NCBI RefSeq assembly: GCF_003610375.1
Contig: NZ_RAPZ01000013.1
Location: 124,001 to 188,000, forward strand
Length of the DNA: 64,000 nucleotides
Source of the DNA: Sphingomonas sp. PP-CC-1A-547
GTDB lineage: Bacteria > Pseudomonadota > Alphaproteobacteria > Sphingomonadales > Sphingomonadaceae
Reading direction: 5' to 3'
Positions 24,890 through 33,477 of the stretch are shown here, in pieces; within the stretch, counting starts at the first letter, position 1, and the number at the start of each line of letters is the position of its first letter. A model generated the notes under the pieces. That model saw only the letters and a list, made by a program, of their open reading frames with translations. It was not told the origin of the DNA and searched no databases. The position numbers were made by a program, and so were the translations under genes.

Positions 24890-26298
24890 AGTCGATAGGC
24901 TTGTTTGACGAGGTCGTAGGCAAGCGCACGGGCGACCTCGTGCGCTTCATCCTCTTCGAGCCGGTGTTCGGCGACGAGTTTCGCCAGGAACGCGCAGTCC
25001 ATCCGGCGCGCGACGTCGTGGCGCGCGGGGATCGACAGGAAGGCGCGCGTGTCGTCGTTGAAGCCGACCGTGTTGTAGAAGCCGGCGGTCTCGGTCGCGC
25101 GTTCGCGGAACCGGCGCATGCCTTCTGGACTATCGTGGAACCACCAGGGCGGGCCGAGCCGCAGCGACGGGTAATGGCCGGCGAGCGGGGCGAGTTCGCG
25201 CGAATAGGTGTCCTCGTCGAGCGTGAAGAGGATCAGCGTCAGCGCCGGGTTGTTGCCGAACCGGTCGAGCAGGGGTTTCAGCGCGCGGACGAACTCGCCG
25301 GGCAGCGGAATATCGCCACCCTTGTCGCGGCCGAAGCGTGCCAGCACCGAGGCGTTGTGGCTGCGCGAGACGGCGGGATGGAGTTGCATCACCATGCCGT
25401 CCTCGACTGACATCGCCGCCATCTCGGTCAGCATCTGCGCGCGGAAGAGTTCAGCGTCGGCGGCGGTCGGTTGGGCCATGATCCGGGCGTAAAGCGCTTC
25501 CGCTTCGGCGGGTGTCAGGTCTGCGGTCGCGGCAGAGGGATGGCCGTGATCGGTCGAGGTGGCGCCGGCATCGCGGAAGCGGGCGCGATGGAAGCGGTGT
25601 GCCGCAAGATAGCCCGCATAGCTGCCGACGTCTTCGTTCGCGGTCTCGCCGAAGCGGCGGACGTTGGCGGCGAAGCCCGGCGTCTCGGGATCGACGACGG
25701 GGTCGGGGCGATAGGCGGTCACTACGCGGCCGTTCCAGTCGCTCGCGCGGATCGCGGCGTGGTGGTCGAGCGGGTCAAGCGGGCTTTCGGTGGTCGCGAT
25801 CAGTTCGATGCCGAACCGGTCGAACAGCGCGCGGGGGCGGAATTCGGGCGTCTTCAGCGCGGCGCCGATCGTGTCGTAATACAGGTCGGCGGTCGCGGGT
25901 TCGAGGCGGACGTCGATCCCGAAAGCCTCGGCGAACACCCAGTCGAGCCACATCCGCGAGGGGGTGCCGCGGAACAGGTGGTAGTTCTCCGCGAAGATGC
26001 GCCAGATCTTTCGCGGATCGCTCTCGGTCGGGCTGCCATCGACGGTCGGCACGCCGAGCGCGGCGAGCGACACGCCCTGGCTGTAGAGCATCCGGAACAC
26101 ATAATGATCGGGGACGATCAGCAGCGAGGCAGGATCGCTGAACGCCTCGTTCCGCGCGAACCATGCGGGATCGGTATGGCCGTGCGGGCTGACGATCGGC
26201 AGGTCCTTGACCCCCGCGTGCAGCGCGCGGGCGATGTCGCGGGTGCGGCCTTCGCTGGGAAACAGGCGGTCGGGGTGGAGACGTAGCGGATGGGTCAT
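24886..26298 (-). CDS. uxaC: Glucuronate/galacturonate isomerase (uronate isomerase)
   Basis: A 470-residue amidohydrolase-fold enzyme that isomerises D-glucuronate to D-fructuronate and D-galacturonate to D-tagaturonate. The metal-site motif is near the start, DLPIVSPHGHTDPAWFARNE. Further family blocks are DHYVFRMLYSQGVSLAALGV, MWLDWVFAEAFGIDVRL, VVTAYRPDPVVDPETPGF, GMVMQLHPAVSRSHN and PPWWFHDSPEGMRRFRERAT. Length is normal. The start at 26298 overlaps the MFS stop as ATGA, and its own stop overlaps the lactonase start the same way, so three genes are tightly coupled. It supplies the first step from glucuronate released by the GH67 enzyme. Confidence 0.95.
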   Translation of the reverse strand: MTHPLRLHPDRLFPSEGRTRDIARALHAGVKDLPIVSPHGHTDPAWFARNEAFSDPASLLIVPDHYVFRMLYSQGVSLAALGVPTVDGSPTESDPRKIWRIFAENYHLFRGTPSRMWLDWVFAEAFGIDVRLEPATADLYYDTIGAALKTPEFRPRALFDRFGIELIATTESPLDPLDHHAAIRASDWNGRVVTAYRPDPVVDPETPGFAANVRRFGETANEDVGSYAGYLAAHRFHRARFRDAGATSTDHGHPSAATADLTPAEAEALYARIMAQPTAADAELFRAQMLTEMAAMSVEDGMVMQLHPAVSRSHNASVLARFGRDKGGDIPLPGEFVRALKPLLDRFGNNPALTLILFTLDEDTYSRELAPLAGHYPSLRLGPPWWFHDSPEGMRRFRERATETAGFYNTVGFNDDTRAFLSIPARHDVARRMDCAFLAKLVAEHRLEEDEAHEVARALAYDLVKQAYRL

Positions 26299-27584
26299 GC
26301 GAGGCGTTCCGGATCGACGGGGGTATAATGCGGGACGAGCAGGTGGATAACCAGCAACGCGACGAGATAGGCGCAGCCGGCGACGGCGAAGATCGGACCA
26401 TAGCTGCCGACGCCGGCAAGGATAGTGCCGGCGAACTTGGCCATCAGCATGCCGCCGCACGCCCCCGCCAGCCCGCCGAGACCGATCACCGATCCGCCCA
26501 TGCCGCGCGGGAACAGGTCGCCGGGGATCGCGTACACGTTGGCGGAGAAGCCCTGGTGACACGCGCAGGCCAAGCCGATCGCCGCGACCGCCCACCATAG
26601 CCCCGGCGCCTGCGCGGCGAAGATGATCGGCAGCGCGAACAGTGCGCAGGCGAACAACGCCGTCTTTCGCGCACGGTTGGGGGTCGCCCCTTTCGCCAGC
26701 AACCGCGACGAGAACCAGCCGCCCGCGACCGATCCGACATCGGCCAGCACGTAGACGGCGACCAGCGGCGGGCCGAAATCGAGCATCTTCACGCCGTATT
26801 GCCGGTTGAAGAAGTCGGGTAGCCAGAACAGGAAGGTCCACCACACCGGATCGATCAGGAACCGACCGAGCATATACGCCCAGGTCTGCCGCAAACGGAG
26901 CAGCGTGCGCCAGCGGACCGGCTTGGCAGCGGGTACGGGATCGGCCTCGATCCACGCCAGTTCCTCGGGCGTGACGCGCGGATGCTTGCGCGGCGATCGG
27001 TAGAAGGCGAGCCAGGCGACCAGCCAGATCACGGTCAGCGCGCCGGTCGCGACGAACGCCATCCGCCAGCCGAACGTCACCGCGATCACCGGCACGATCA
27101 ACGGCGTGAGGATCGCCCCGACGTTCGAGCCCGCGTTGAAGATACCGATCGCCAGCGCCCGCTCGCGTTGCGGAAACCATTCGTTCGCCGCGGCGAGTGC
27201 CGCGGGGAACGCCCCGGCCTCGCCGATCGCGAGCGGGATGCGCGCGAAGATCATCATGCCCGCGCTGGTGAACAGTGCGTGCGCCACGTGACCGATCGTC
27301 CACAGCGTCACCGCAACCGCATAGCCGATCTTCGCGCCGACCCGGTCGACGAACCGCCCGAACAGCACATAGGCGATGCCGTACGCAGCCTGGAATGCGA
27401 TCGCGAGATCGGCATAGCCCTGCTCGGTCCAGTTGTAGCGCGCCTGGAGTTCGGGTTTCAGCACCGGCAGCACGAGCCGGTCGATGTAGCTGAGCGCGAC
27501 CGCGGCAAAGAGCAGCGCACAGACGATCCACCGCACTTTGCCGCGCGGTTTCTCGATCGTGGCGGCGGCGGTCACCAGTTGCAC
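26295..27584 (-). CDS. exuT: MFS hexuronate transporter (ExuT/ACS family)
   Basis: 429 residues and about twelve helices. Family traits of the anion:cation symporter branch are [20 protein letters not shown] near the start, [20 protein letters not shown] (MFS loop motif), [20 protein letters not shown] and [20 protein letters not shown], which is the ExuT/galactarate-type block. It lies between mannonate dehydratase and uronate isomerase, so hexuronate uptake across the inner membrane is the obvious role. It overlaps the manD 3' end by 13 bases and the uxaC start by 4. The gene symbol is by analogy with E. coli. Confidence 0.85.
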   Translation of the reverse strand: MQLVTAAATIEKPRGKVRWIVCALLFAAVALSYIDRLVLPVLKPELQARYNWTEQGYADLAIAFQAAYGIAYVLFGRFVDRVGAKIGYAVAVTLWTIGHVAHALFTSAGMMIFARIPLAIGEAGAFPAALAAANEWFPQRERALAIGIFNAGSNVGAILTPLIVPVIAVTFGWRMAFVATGALTVIWLVAWLAFYRSPRKHPRVTPEELAWIEADPVPAAKPVRWRTLLRLRQTWAYMLGRFLIDPVWWTFLFWLPDFFNRQYGVKMLDFGPPLVAVYVLADVGSVAGGWFSSRLLAKGATPNRARKTALFACALFALPIIFAAQAPGLWWAVAAIGLACACHQGFSANVYAIPGDLFPRGMGGSVIGLGGLAGACGGMLMAKFAGTILAGVGSYGPIFAVAGCAYLVALLVIHLLVPHYTPVDPERLA

Positions 27585-28783
27585 AGCGTGCCATCCTCAA
27601 GACGCGCGACCGGGAGATAAGCGCGCTTATACTCGTAGGTCGCCGCGAGATCCTCGTCGATGTCGACGCCGAGGCCCGGCGCATCACCTGGATGCATCAT
27701 GCCGTCGTCGACGCTGTACGCGTGCGGGAAGACCGCATCGGTCTCGTCGGTGTGCGGCATATGCTCCTGCACGCCGAAATTGGGCACCGACAGCCCAAAA
27801 TGCAGCGCCGCCGCCATCGCCACCGGCGACAGGTCGGTCGCGCCATGGCAGCCGGTCCGCACCTGATACAGATCGGCGAGCGACGCGATCCGGCGCAGAT
27901 GCGTGATGCCGCCGGCATGGACGACGGTCGCGCGGATATAATCGATCAGCTGGTTCTGGATCAGGTCCTTCGCGTCCCAGATCGAATTGAACACCTCGCC
28001 CACCGCGATCGGCGTCGTCGTGTGGTGGCGGATCAGCTTGAACGCCTCCTGGTTCTCGGCGGGCGTCGGATCCTCGATCCAGAAGAGGTTATACGGCTCG
28101 AGCGCCTTGCCGAGCCGCCCCGCCTCGATCGGCGTCAGCCTGTGGTGGATGTCATGGAGCAGGTGCACATCCCAGCCCATCGCCTCGCGCGCCGCCTTGA
28201 ACAGTTCGGGGACGACGCGGAGGTATTTCTCGGTGGACCACACGCTCTCGCTCGGCAGGTCGGCATCGGCGGGTTCGTAGCGCGCGCCGTGCTTGGCGAC
28301 GCCGTAGGTCGAGGCGAGCCCCGGTACGCCGCATTGCAGCCGGATCGCCTTGTAGCCCTTCGCCTGCTCCGCCTTCGCGACCGCGATCGTGTCCTCGATC
28401 GTGGTGCCGTTGGCGTGCGCATAGACCATGCACGCATCGCGCGCCGCGCCGCCGAGCAACTGGTACACGGGCATGCCCGCAAGCTTGCCCTTGATGTCCC
28501 ACAATGCCGTATCGACCGCGGCGATCGCCGCCATCGTCACCGGGCCGCGGCGCCAGTAGGCGCCCTTGTAGAGATACTGCCAGATGTCCTCGATCCGGTG
28601 CGCGTCGCGGCCGATCAGGCACGGTACGACGTGATCGGTCAGGTAGCTTGCGACGCTCAACTCGCGACCGTTGAGCGTGGCGTCACCGAGTCCGGCGGTA
28701 CCGTCGTCGCACTCGATCTTCAGCGTGACGAAGTTGCGGCCTGGACAGGTGACGATGACGCGGGCGGAAACGATCTTGGGCAT
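27572..28783 (-). CDS. manD: D-mannonate dehydratase, enolase-superfamily ManD
   Basis: 403 residues, the normal length for ManD of the mandelate racemase group (not the UxuA fold). It converts D-mannonate to 2-keto-3-deoxygluconate. The N-terminal capping domain starts [40 protein letters not shown] carries the Arg/Tyr pair of the ManD active site. Metal ligands lie in [24 protein letters not shown] and [13 protein letters not shown]. The characterised Novosphingobium ManD enzyme has the same layout. It lies ten bases after the GH3 gene and overlaps the transporter, so it belongs to the uronate operon. Its substrate needs a fructuronate reductase, which is not present here. Confidence 0.94.
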   Translation of the reverse strand: MPKIVSARVIVTCPGRNFVTLKIECDDGTAGLGDATLNGRELSVASYLTDHVVPCLIGRDAHRIEDIWQYLYKGAYWRRGPVTMAAIAAVDTALWDIKGKLAGMPVYQLLGGAARDACMVYAHANGTTIEDTIAVAKAEQAKGYKAIRLQCGVPGLASTYGVAKHGARYEPADADLPSESVWSTEKYLRVVPELFKAAREAMGWDVHLLHDIHHRLTPIEAGRLGKALEPYNLFWIEDPTPAENQEAFKLIRHHTTTPIAVGEVFNSIWDAKDLIQNQLIDYIRATVVHAGGITHLRRIASLADLYQVRTGCHGATDLSPVAMAAALHFGLSVPNFGVQEHMPHTDETDAVFPHAYSVDDGMMHPGDAPGLGVDIDEDLAATYEYKRAYLPVARLEDGTLCNW

Positions 28784-28793
28784 CGCGGGTCCT

Positions 28794-31202
28794 TCAGGCG
28801 ATTTCGAGGATGGCGGATTTGAGCTGTGCCGAACTCGGCCCGGCCATGATCGTGAACAGCCCGGGCTCGACGACCTCGCGCATGTCGACGTCCCACAGCG
28901 CGAACGCGTCGGGGCCGAGCGTGAAGCGCAACGTCCGTCGCTCGCCGGGCGCGAGCGTCACGCGTTCGAAGCCCTTCAGCTCCATCACCGGTCGGGCGAC
29001 CGACGACACTTGGTCGCGGACATATAGCTGCACGACCTCGTCGCCGGCGCGTTGGCCGATATTGGCGACGTCGACCTCGACACCGACGCTGCCGGCGATG
29101 CCGATCTTCGCTGCCGACAGCCGCGGTGCGCTGACCTCGAAGCGGGTGTAGCTGAGGCCGTGCCCGAACGGGAACAACGGCGCCGTCTCCGCGAACAAAT
29201 AGCCACGCTGGGTCGAGGGCTTGCGGTTGTAATAGAACGGCACCTGGCCGACTTCGCGCACCACGGTCACGGGCAGCTTTGCGCCCGGATTGATCCGCCC
29301 GAACAGCGCCTCGGCCATCGCGGTGCCGCCCTCCTGCCCCGGATACCAGCATTCCAGCACCGCGTTCGCCTTCGCGATCACGCCCGGCCAGCTCGGTGGA
29401 CGCCCGTTGATCGCGGCGATCACGATCGGCTTGCCGAGCGCGTGCAGCGCGTCGAACAGCGCATTCTGCTCGCCGATCAGGTCGAGGGTGGTGCGGTCGC
29501 CGAGGTGGTTCGCCGAGAACCCTTCGCGGCTGGTCTGTTCGGTATCGCCGATCGCGAGGATGATCGTGCCGGCACCGCGCGCCACCTCGACCGCTTCGGC
29601 GATCAGCGCGCGGTTCTTGGCGGGATCGGCGAGCAGCACTGCGTCCTGCGACCGGTCCTCGCTCTGCGTGATGAACACACCCTGCGCATGGACGATCGTC
29701 GCCGCGCCGCCGACCAGTGCACGCACGCCGTCGAGCAGCGACACCGCCTGCCGCGGCGGCGCGGAATAGCCGCCGAGCCGCGCGATTGCCGCATTCGGCC
29801 CGATCACCGCGATCTTGCCCTTCGGCGCGAGCGGCAGAGTGCCGTCGTTGGTCAGCAGGCACATCGATTTGCGGGCAGCTTCCAGCGCGACGCCGCGCGC
29901 TTCCGCGTTACCGGTCAGACGAGCGGCGGCGCGGGGATCGACCGACGACTCCTCGAACAAGCCGGCGTGGAACTTCAATGCCAGCATGCGCGCGCAGGCG
30001 GCGTCGACCTGCGCGATCGGCACCGTCCCCGCGCGTACCTGCGCGGGAAGCGTGCGGTAGGCCAGACCGTCCGGGAGCGCGCTGTCGACGCCGGCCGCCA
30101 GCGCGAGTTTCGCCGCCCCGTTCAGGTCCCGCGCGACGTCGTGGATCGTGTCGAGCTCCTCGATCGCGCCGTAATCGCTCACGATCGCACCCGAAAACCC
30201 CCATTCGCCGCGCAGCACCTTGCCGAGCAGCCAGTGGTTCGCATGGCTCGGCACACCGTCGATCTCGTTGTACGACGGCATCACCGCGCCGATCCCGGTG
30301 CGCGTCACGACGCTACGGAACGGCGGGAAAAAGCTCTCGCGCAGTTCGCGCTCGCCGATCGGTGCCGGGCCGATATTGTTGCCCGCCTGGGGCTGGCCGT
30401 GCCCGGTCATGTGCTTCAGCGTCGCGAAGACCTTGCCCGGCGCCAGCGTCGTGCTGTCGCCCTGCAGGCCCTCGACCGCGGCGACGCCCATCTCGCCGCA
30501 CAGATACGGATCCTCGCCGAACGTCTCCTCGATCCGGCCCCAGCGCGGGTCGCGCGCTATGTCGACGACCGGCGACAGCGAGAGGTGGCTGCCGTGTGCG
30601 CGCACTTCGCGGCCGATGATCGCCTGTCCACGGCGCATCAGGTCACGGTCGAAGCTGCCTGCCATGCCGATCGCCTGCGGGAACATCGTCGCGTCGGGCG
30701 CCATGTAGCCGTGCAGCGATTCCTCGTGGAAGATCACCGGGATGCCAAGCCGCGTGCCCCGCGCCCAGCGCTGGACCGCGTTGACGAACGCAATCGTCGA
30801 GGCTGTCCCGCGCCACGCAGCGCCGGTGCCGCCCGCCGTCACCGCGACCGACGGCCCGCCACGCTTGTCGGACGGCCGCGTGACCTGCCCGAACCCCGCC
30901 GGATACGCGGCGGTCGCGCGCGCCGGATCGAAATCGAGCCCACCCGGCATCATCACGTCAGCCTTGGTCGCCCACAAGGAAATGGTCTGGCCAACTTTCT
31001 CCTCCAGCGTCATCCGCGCCATCAGGTCGCGGACCCGAAGATCGACCGGCGCGCGGGGATCGCGGTAGGTGGGTGACGCGGTAGCGGCGTACGCAACGCC
31101 GGGAATGAGCCCTGTAATGGAGACCGACCCGAGCAGGCCGAAAAGGTCACGCCGGGTCGGCATCAAGGTCGGGGCACTCCCTGCTGTGTTCGTACCGGCC
31201 AA
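28794..31202 (-). CDS. GH3 beta-glycosidase (beta-xylosidase/beta-glucosidase), exported
   Basis: 802 residues. A twin-arginine signal ([20 protein letters not shown]) shows export. The N-terminal GH3 barrel begins [20 protein letters not shown] and contains [43 protein letters not shown] and [12 protein letters not shown]; its Asp is the expected nucleophile. The alpha/beta-sandwich domain with the acid/base ([17 protein letters not shown]) and a C-terminal fibronectin-type III-like domain ([20 protein letters not shown]) follow. It is the first gene of the five-gene uronate operon and reads away from GH67, so xylo-oligosaccharide trimming is the likely role. GH3 specificity cannot be fixed by eye. 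Confidence 0.9.
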   Translation of the reverse strand: MAGTNTAGSAPTLMPTRRDLFGLLGSVSITGLIPGVAYAATASPTYRDPRAPVDLRVRDLMARMTLEEKVGQTISLWATKADVMMPGGLDFDPARATAAYPAGFGQVTRPSDKRGGPSVAVTAGGTGAAWRGTASTIAFVNAVQRWARGTRLGIPVIFHEESLHGYMAPDATMFPQAIGMAGSFDRDLMRRGQAIIGREVRAHGSHLSLSPVVDIARDPRWGRIEETFGEDPYLCGEMGVAAVEGLQGDSTTLAPGKVFATLKHMTGHGQPQAGNNIGPAPIGERELRESFFPPFRSVVTRTGIGAVMPSYNEIDGVPSHANHWLLGKVLRGEWGFSGAIVSDYGAIEELDTIHDVARDLNGAAKLALAAGVDSALPDGLAYRTLPAQVRAGTVPIAQVDAACARMLALKFHAGLFEESSVDPRAAARLTGNAEARGVALEAARKSMCLLTNDGTLPLAPKGKIAVIGPNAAIARLGGYSAPPRQAVSLLDGVRALVGGAATIVHAQGVFITQSEDRSQDAVLLADPAKNRALIAEAVEVARGAGTIILAIGDTEQTSREGFSANHLGDRTTLDLIGEQNALFDALHALGKPIVIAAINGRPPSWPGVIAKANAVLECWYPGQEGGTAMAEALFGRINPGAKLPVTVVREVGQVPFYYNRKPSTQRGYLFAETAPLFPFGHGLSYTRFEVSAPRLSAAKIGIAGSVGVEVDVANIGQRAGDEVVQLYVRDQVSSVARPVMELKGFERVTLAPGERRTLRFTLGPDAFALWDVDMREVVEPGLFTIMAGPSSAQLKSAILEIA

Positions 31203-31250
31203 GATTATCTCCTAATGTGAAACGCGGCATTGCTGTCGAAGCCGTCGTCG

Positions 31251-31264
31251 TGATAGCGATAACA
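31251..31264. promoter_or_regulatory. LacI/XylR-type operator between divergent GH3 and GH67 operons
   Basis: TGATAGCGATAACA matches the pattern TGNTANCGNTANCA, which I recall for the Caulobacter xylose repressor XylR, at all ten fixed positions. It lies in the 115-bp gap (31203-31317) shared by both promoters. It could give xylose-type control to the whole hydrolysis and uronate unit. No LacI-family gene lies in the window. Confidence 0.5.
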
Positions 31265-31317
31265 TGGCTGATCATCCGCGATCCTGTCAATGTGGTGCGG
31301 AACGGCGGGAGAGGATT

Positions 31318-33441
31318 ATGACGATATTCGGCCGATGGATCGGTAAGTTCGTGCTTCTGTTCGGAGCGGTAATTGGTTTGACCGGACCGGCGCAAGCTGA
31401 GGACGGCTATGATCTCTGGCTGCGATATCCGGCTTCAGCGACGGCAAATCCGCGCAGCCTACCGACGATCGAGGCGCGCGGTGATACGCCTACGCTCAAG
31501 GCGGCAGCAGCAGAACTGCGTCGCGGCGTGAGTCTGTTCGGCACGAGCACGCCCACAATCCTGCTGACCACCACCAAAGATCGCGATGTCGCCGCACTTC
31601 GCCTGCCGTTGGCGGCGCTCGGCGACGAGGGATACCGCGTCGGATACGTCACGCTCGGCTCCCGCCACGTGCTGCTCGTCACCGCCAACACAGATCGCGG
31701 TGTACTCTATGGCAGCTTCGCGTTGCTGCGACATCTCCAGACCGGCGGCAGCGTCGACCGAATCGACCTGACCTCGACCCCGCGCGTGAAGCTGCGCGTG
31801 CTCAATCACTGGGACAATCTGGATGGCGTGGTCGAGCGTGGCTATGCCGGCGCGTCGCTGTGGGACTGGTGGACGCTCCCCGATTTCCGCGACCCGCGCT
31901 ACACCGACTACGCGCGCGCCAACGCGTCGATCGGGATCAACGGCACCGTCCTGAACAACGTCAACGCGAAGACGGAAAGCCTGACCGCGCCGTATATTGC
32001 CAAGGCTGCTGCGTTGGCGGACGTGTTCCGGCCGTACGGGATCAAGGTCTATTTGTCGGCACGGTTCTCGGCGCCGATCGAACTCGGCGGTTTGAAGACC
32101 GCCGATCCGCTCGATCCGCAGGTCGCTGCGTGGTGGAAGGCGAAGACCGACGAGATCTATCGCAGCATTCCCGATTTCGGCGGCTTCCTGGTCAAGGCGA
32201 ACAGCGAGGGTCAGCCGGGCCCGCGTGATTACCACCGCAGCCACGCGGACGGCGCCAACATGCTCGCCGCCGCGGTCGCACCGCATGGCGGAATCGTGAT
32301 GTGGCGCGCGTTCGTCTATGCCGAGACCGACCCCGACGACCGAGCGAAGCAGGCGTATACCGAATTCAAGCCGCTCGACGGCAAGTTCGCGCCGAACGTC
32401 ATCGTCCAGGTCAAGAACGGCGCGATCGATTTCCAGCCGCGCGAACCGTTCCACCCGTTGTTCGGGGCGATGCCCAAGACCCCGCTGATGATCGAGTTCC
32501 AGATCACCAAGGAGTATCTCGGCTTCGCGACGCACCTCGCCTATCTCGGGCCGCTGTTCGCCGAAACGCTCGGCAGTCAGACTATGCGGACGCCCGGTGA
32601 AACCGTGGCGAAGGTCGTCGACGGTTCGGTGGAAGGTCATAGACTTACCGGCATGGCGGGCGTGGCGAATATCGGCCGCGACCGCGACTGGGCGGGCTCC
32701 ACCTTCAACCAGGCGAACTGGTACGCGTTCGGCCGGATGGCGTGGGATCCCACACTCGGCGCCGCCCCGGTCGCGCGCGAATGGGCGGCGATGACGTTCG
32801 CGCCCTCCCCGAAAATCGTCGACCCGGTGGTCGCGATGATGATGGGATCGCGTGAGGCGGTAGTCGACTATATGACACCCCTCGGCCTCGCGCACGTCAT
32901 GGCGACGGGGCATCACTACGGCCCCGGCCCGTGGGTGGCCGACCTCAAGCGCCCCGAATGGAACCCGGTCTATTACCACCGCGCCGATAAGGGCGGGATC
33001 GGCTTCGATCGGACCAAGACGGGAAGCAACGCGGTTGCGCAATACGCGCCCGAGCTTTCCCGCAAGCTGGCCGCCCCTGCAACGACGCCGGAGCGCGACC
33101 TGCTGTGGTTCCACCATGTGCCTTGGGCGTACCGGACGAACTCAGGGCGATCGGTGTGGGCGGAAATGGTCCATGATTACGATGCGGGCGTGAGCTACGT
33201 GGCCGGCATGCGTCGGCAGTGGGAGGGCGTGAAGACAGAGGTCGACGCCGAGCGCTGGGTGAAGACCGCGACGTATCTAGCGGTCCAGGAGCGCGAGGCG
33301 CGCTGGTGGCGCGATGCGAGCCTTGCCTATTGGATGTCGGTCAACGGCCTGCCGCTACCGGCGGGCGCCGCGGCACCCGCACATGACTTGGCATGGTACA
33401 AGGCACAGCGCTTTCCGTACGCGCCCGGCAACCCGCAATAG
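31318..33441 (+). CDS. aguA: GH67 alpha-glucuronidase
   Basis: 707 residues. The signal peptide is WIGKFVLLFGAVIGLTGPAQA. GH67 removes (4-O-methyl-)glucuronic acid from the non-reducing end of xylo-oligosaccharides. Diagnostic blocks: GINGTVLNNVNAKTESLT, KVYLSARFSAPIELGGLKTA, DFGGFLVKANSEGQPGPRDY and RSHADGANMLAAAVAPHGG. NGAIDFQPREPFHPLFGAMP contains the catalytic Asp, and FQITKEYLG contains the catalytic Glu 28 residues later, the spacing of the Cellvibrio enzyme pair. ATG 31318 follows GAGAGG; a frame start at 31264 would precede the signal peptide. It diverges from the GH3 operon, is followed 36 bp later by the esterase fusion, and makes the glucuronate that the opposite operon degrades. 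Confidence 0.95.
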   Translation: MTIFGRWIGKFVLLFGAVIGLTGPAQAEDGYDLWLRYPASATANPRSLPTIEARGDTPTLKAAAAELRRGVSLFGTSTPTILLTTTKDRDVAALRLPLAALGDEGYRVGYVTLGSRHVLLVTANTDRGVLYGSFALLRHLQTGGSVDRIDLTSTPRVKLRVLNHWDNLDGVVERGYAGASLWDWWTLPDFRDPRYTDYARANASIGINGTVLNNVNAKTESLTAPYIAKAAALADVFRPYGIKVYLSARFSAPIELGGLKTADPLDPQVAAWWKAKTDEIYRSIPDFGGFLVKANSEGQPGPRDYHRSHADGANMLAAAVAPHGGIVMWRAFVYAETDPDDRAKQAYTEFKPLDGKFAPNVIVQVKNGAIDFQPREPFHPLFGAMPKTPLMIEFQITKEYLGFATHLAYLGPLFAETLGSQTMRTPGETVAKVVDGSVEGHRLTGMAGVANIGRDRDWAGSTFNQANWYAFGRMAWDPTLGAAPVAREWAAMTFAPSPKIVDPVVAMMMGSREAVVDYMTPLGLAHVMATGHHYGPGPWVADLKRPEWNPVYYHRADKGGIGFDRTKTGSNAVAQYAPELSRKLAAPATTPERDLLWFHHVPWAYRTNSGRSVWAEMVHDYDAGVSYVAGMRRQWEGVKTEVDAERWVKTATYLAVQEREARWWRDASLAYWMSVNGLPLPAGAAAPAHDLAWYKAQRFPYAPGNPQ

Positions 33442-33477
33442 CTGCGCGCTGACACAAGATAAGAGGACGAGGACGCG

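Noticed and set aside
24886-27687. A single long protein joining the transporter region to uronate isomerase
   Set aside because: The first half of that frame is Arg-rich shadow of the MFS gene; UxaC begins at ATG 26298 with coupling to the MFS stop.
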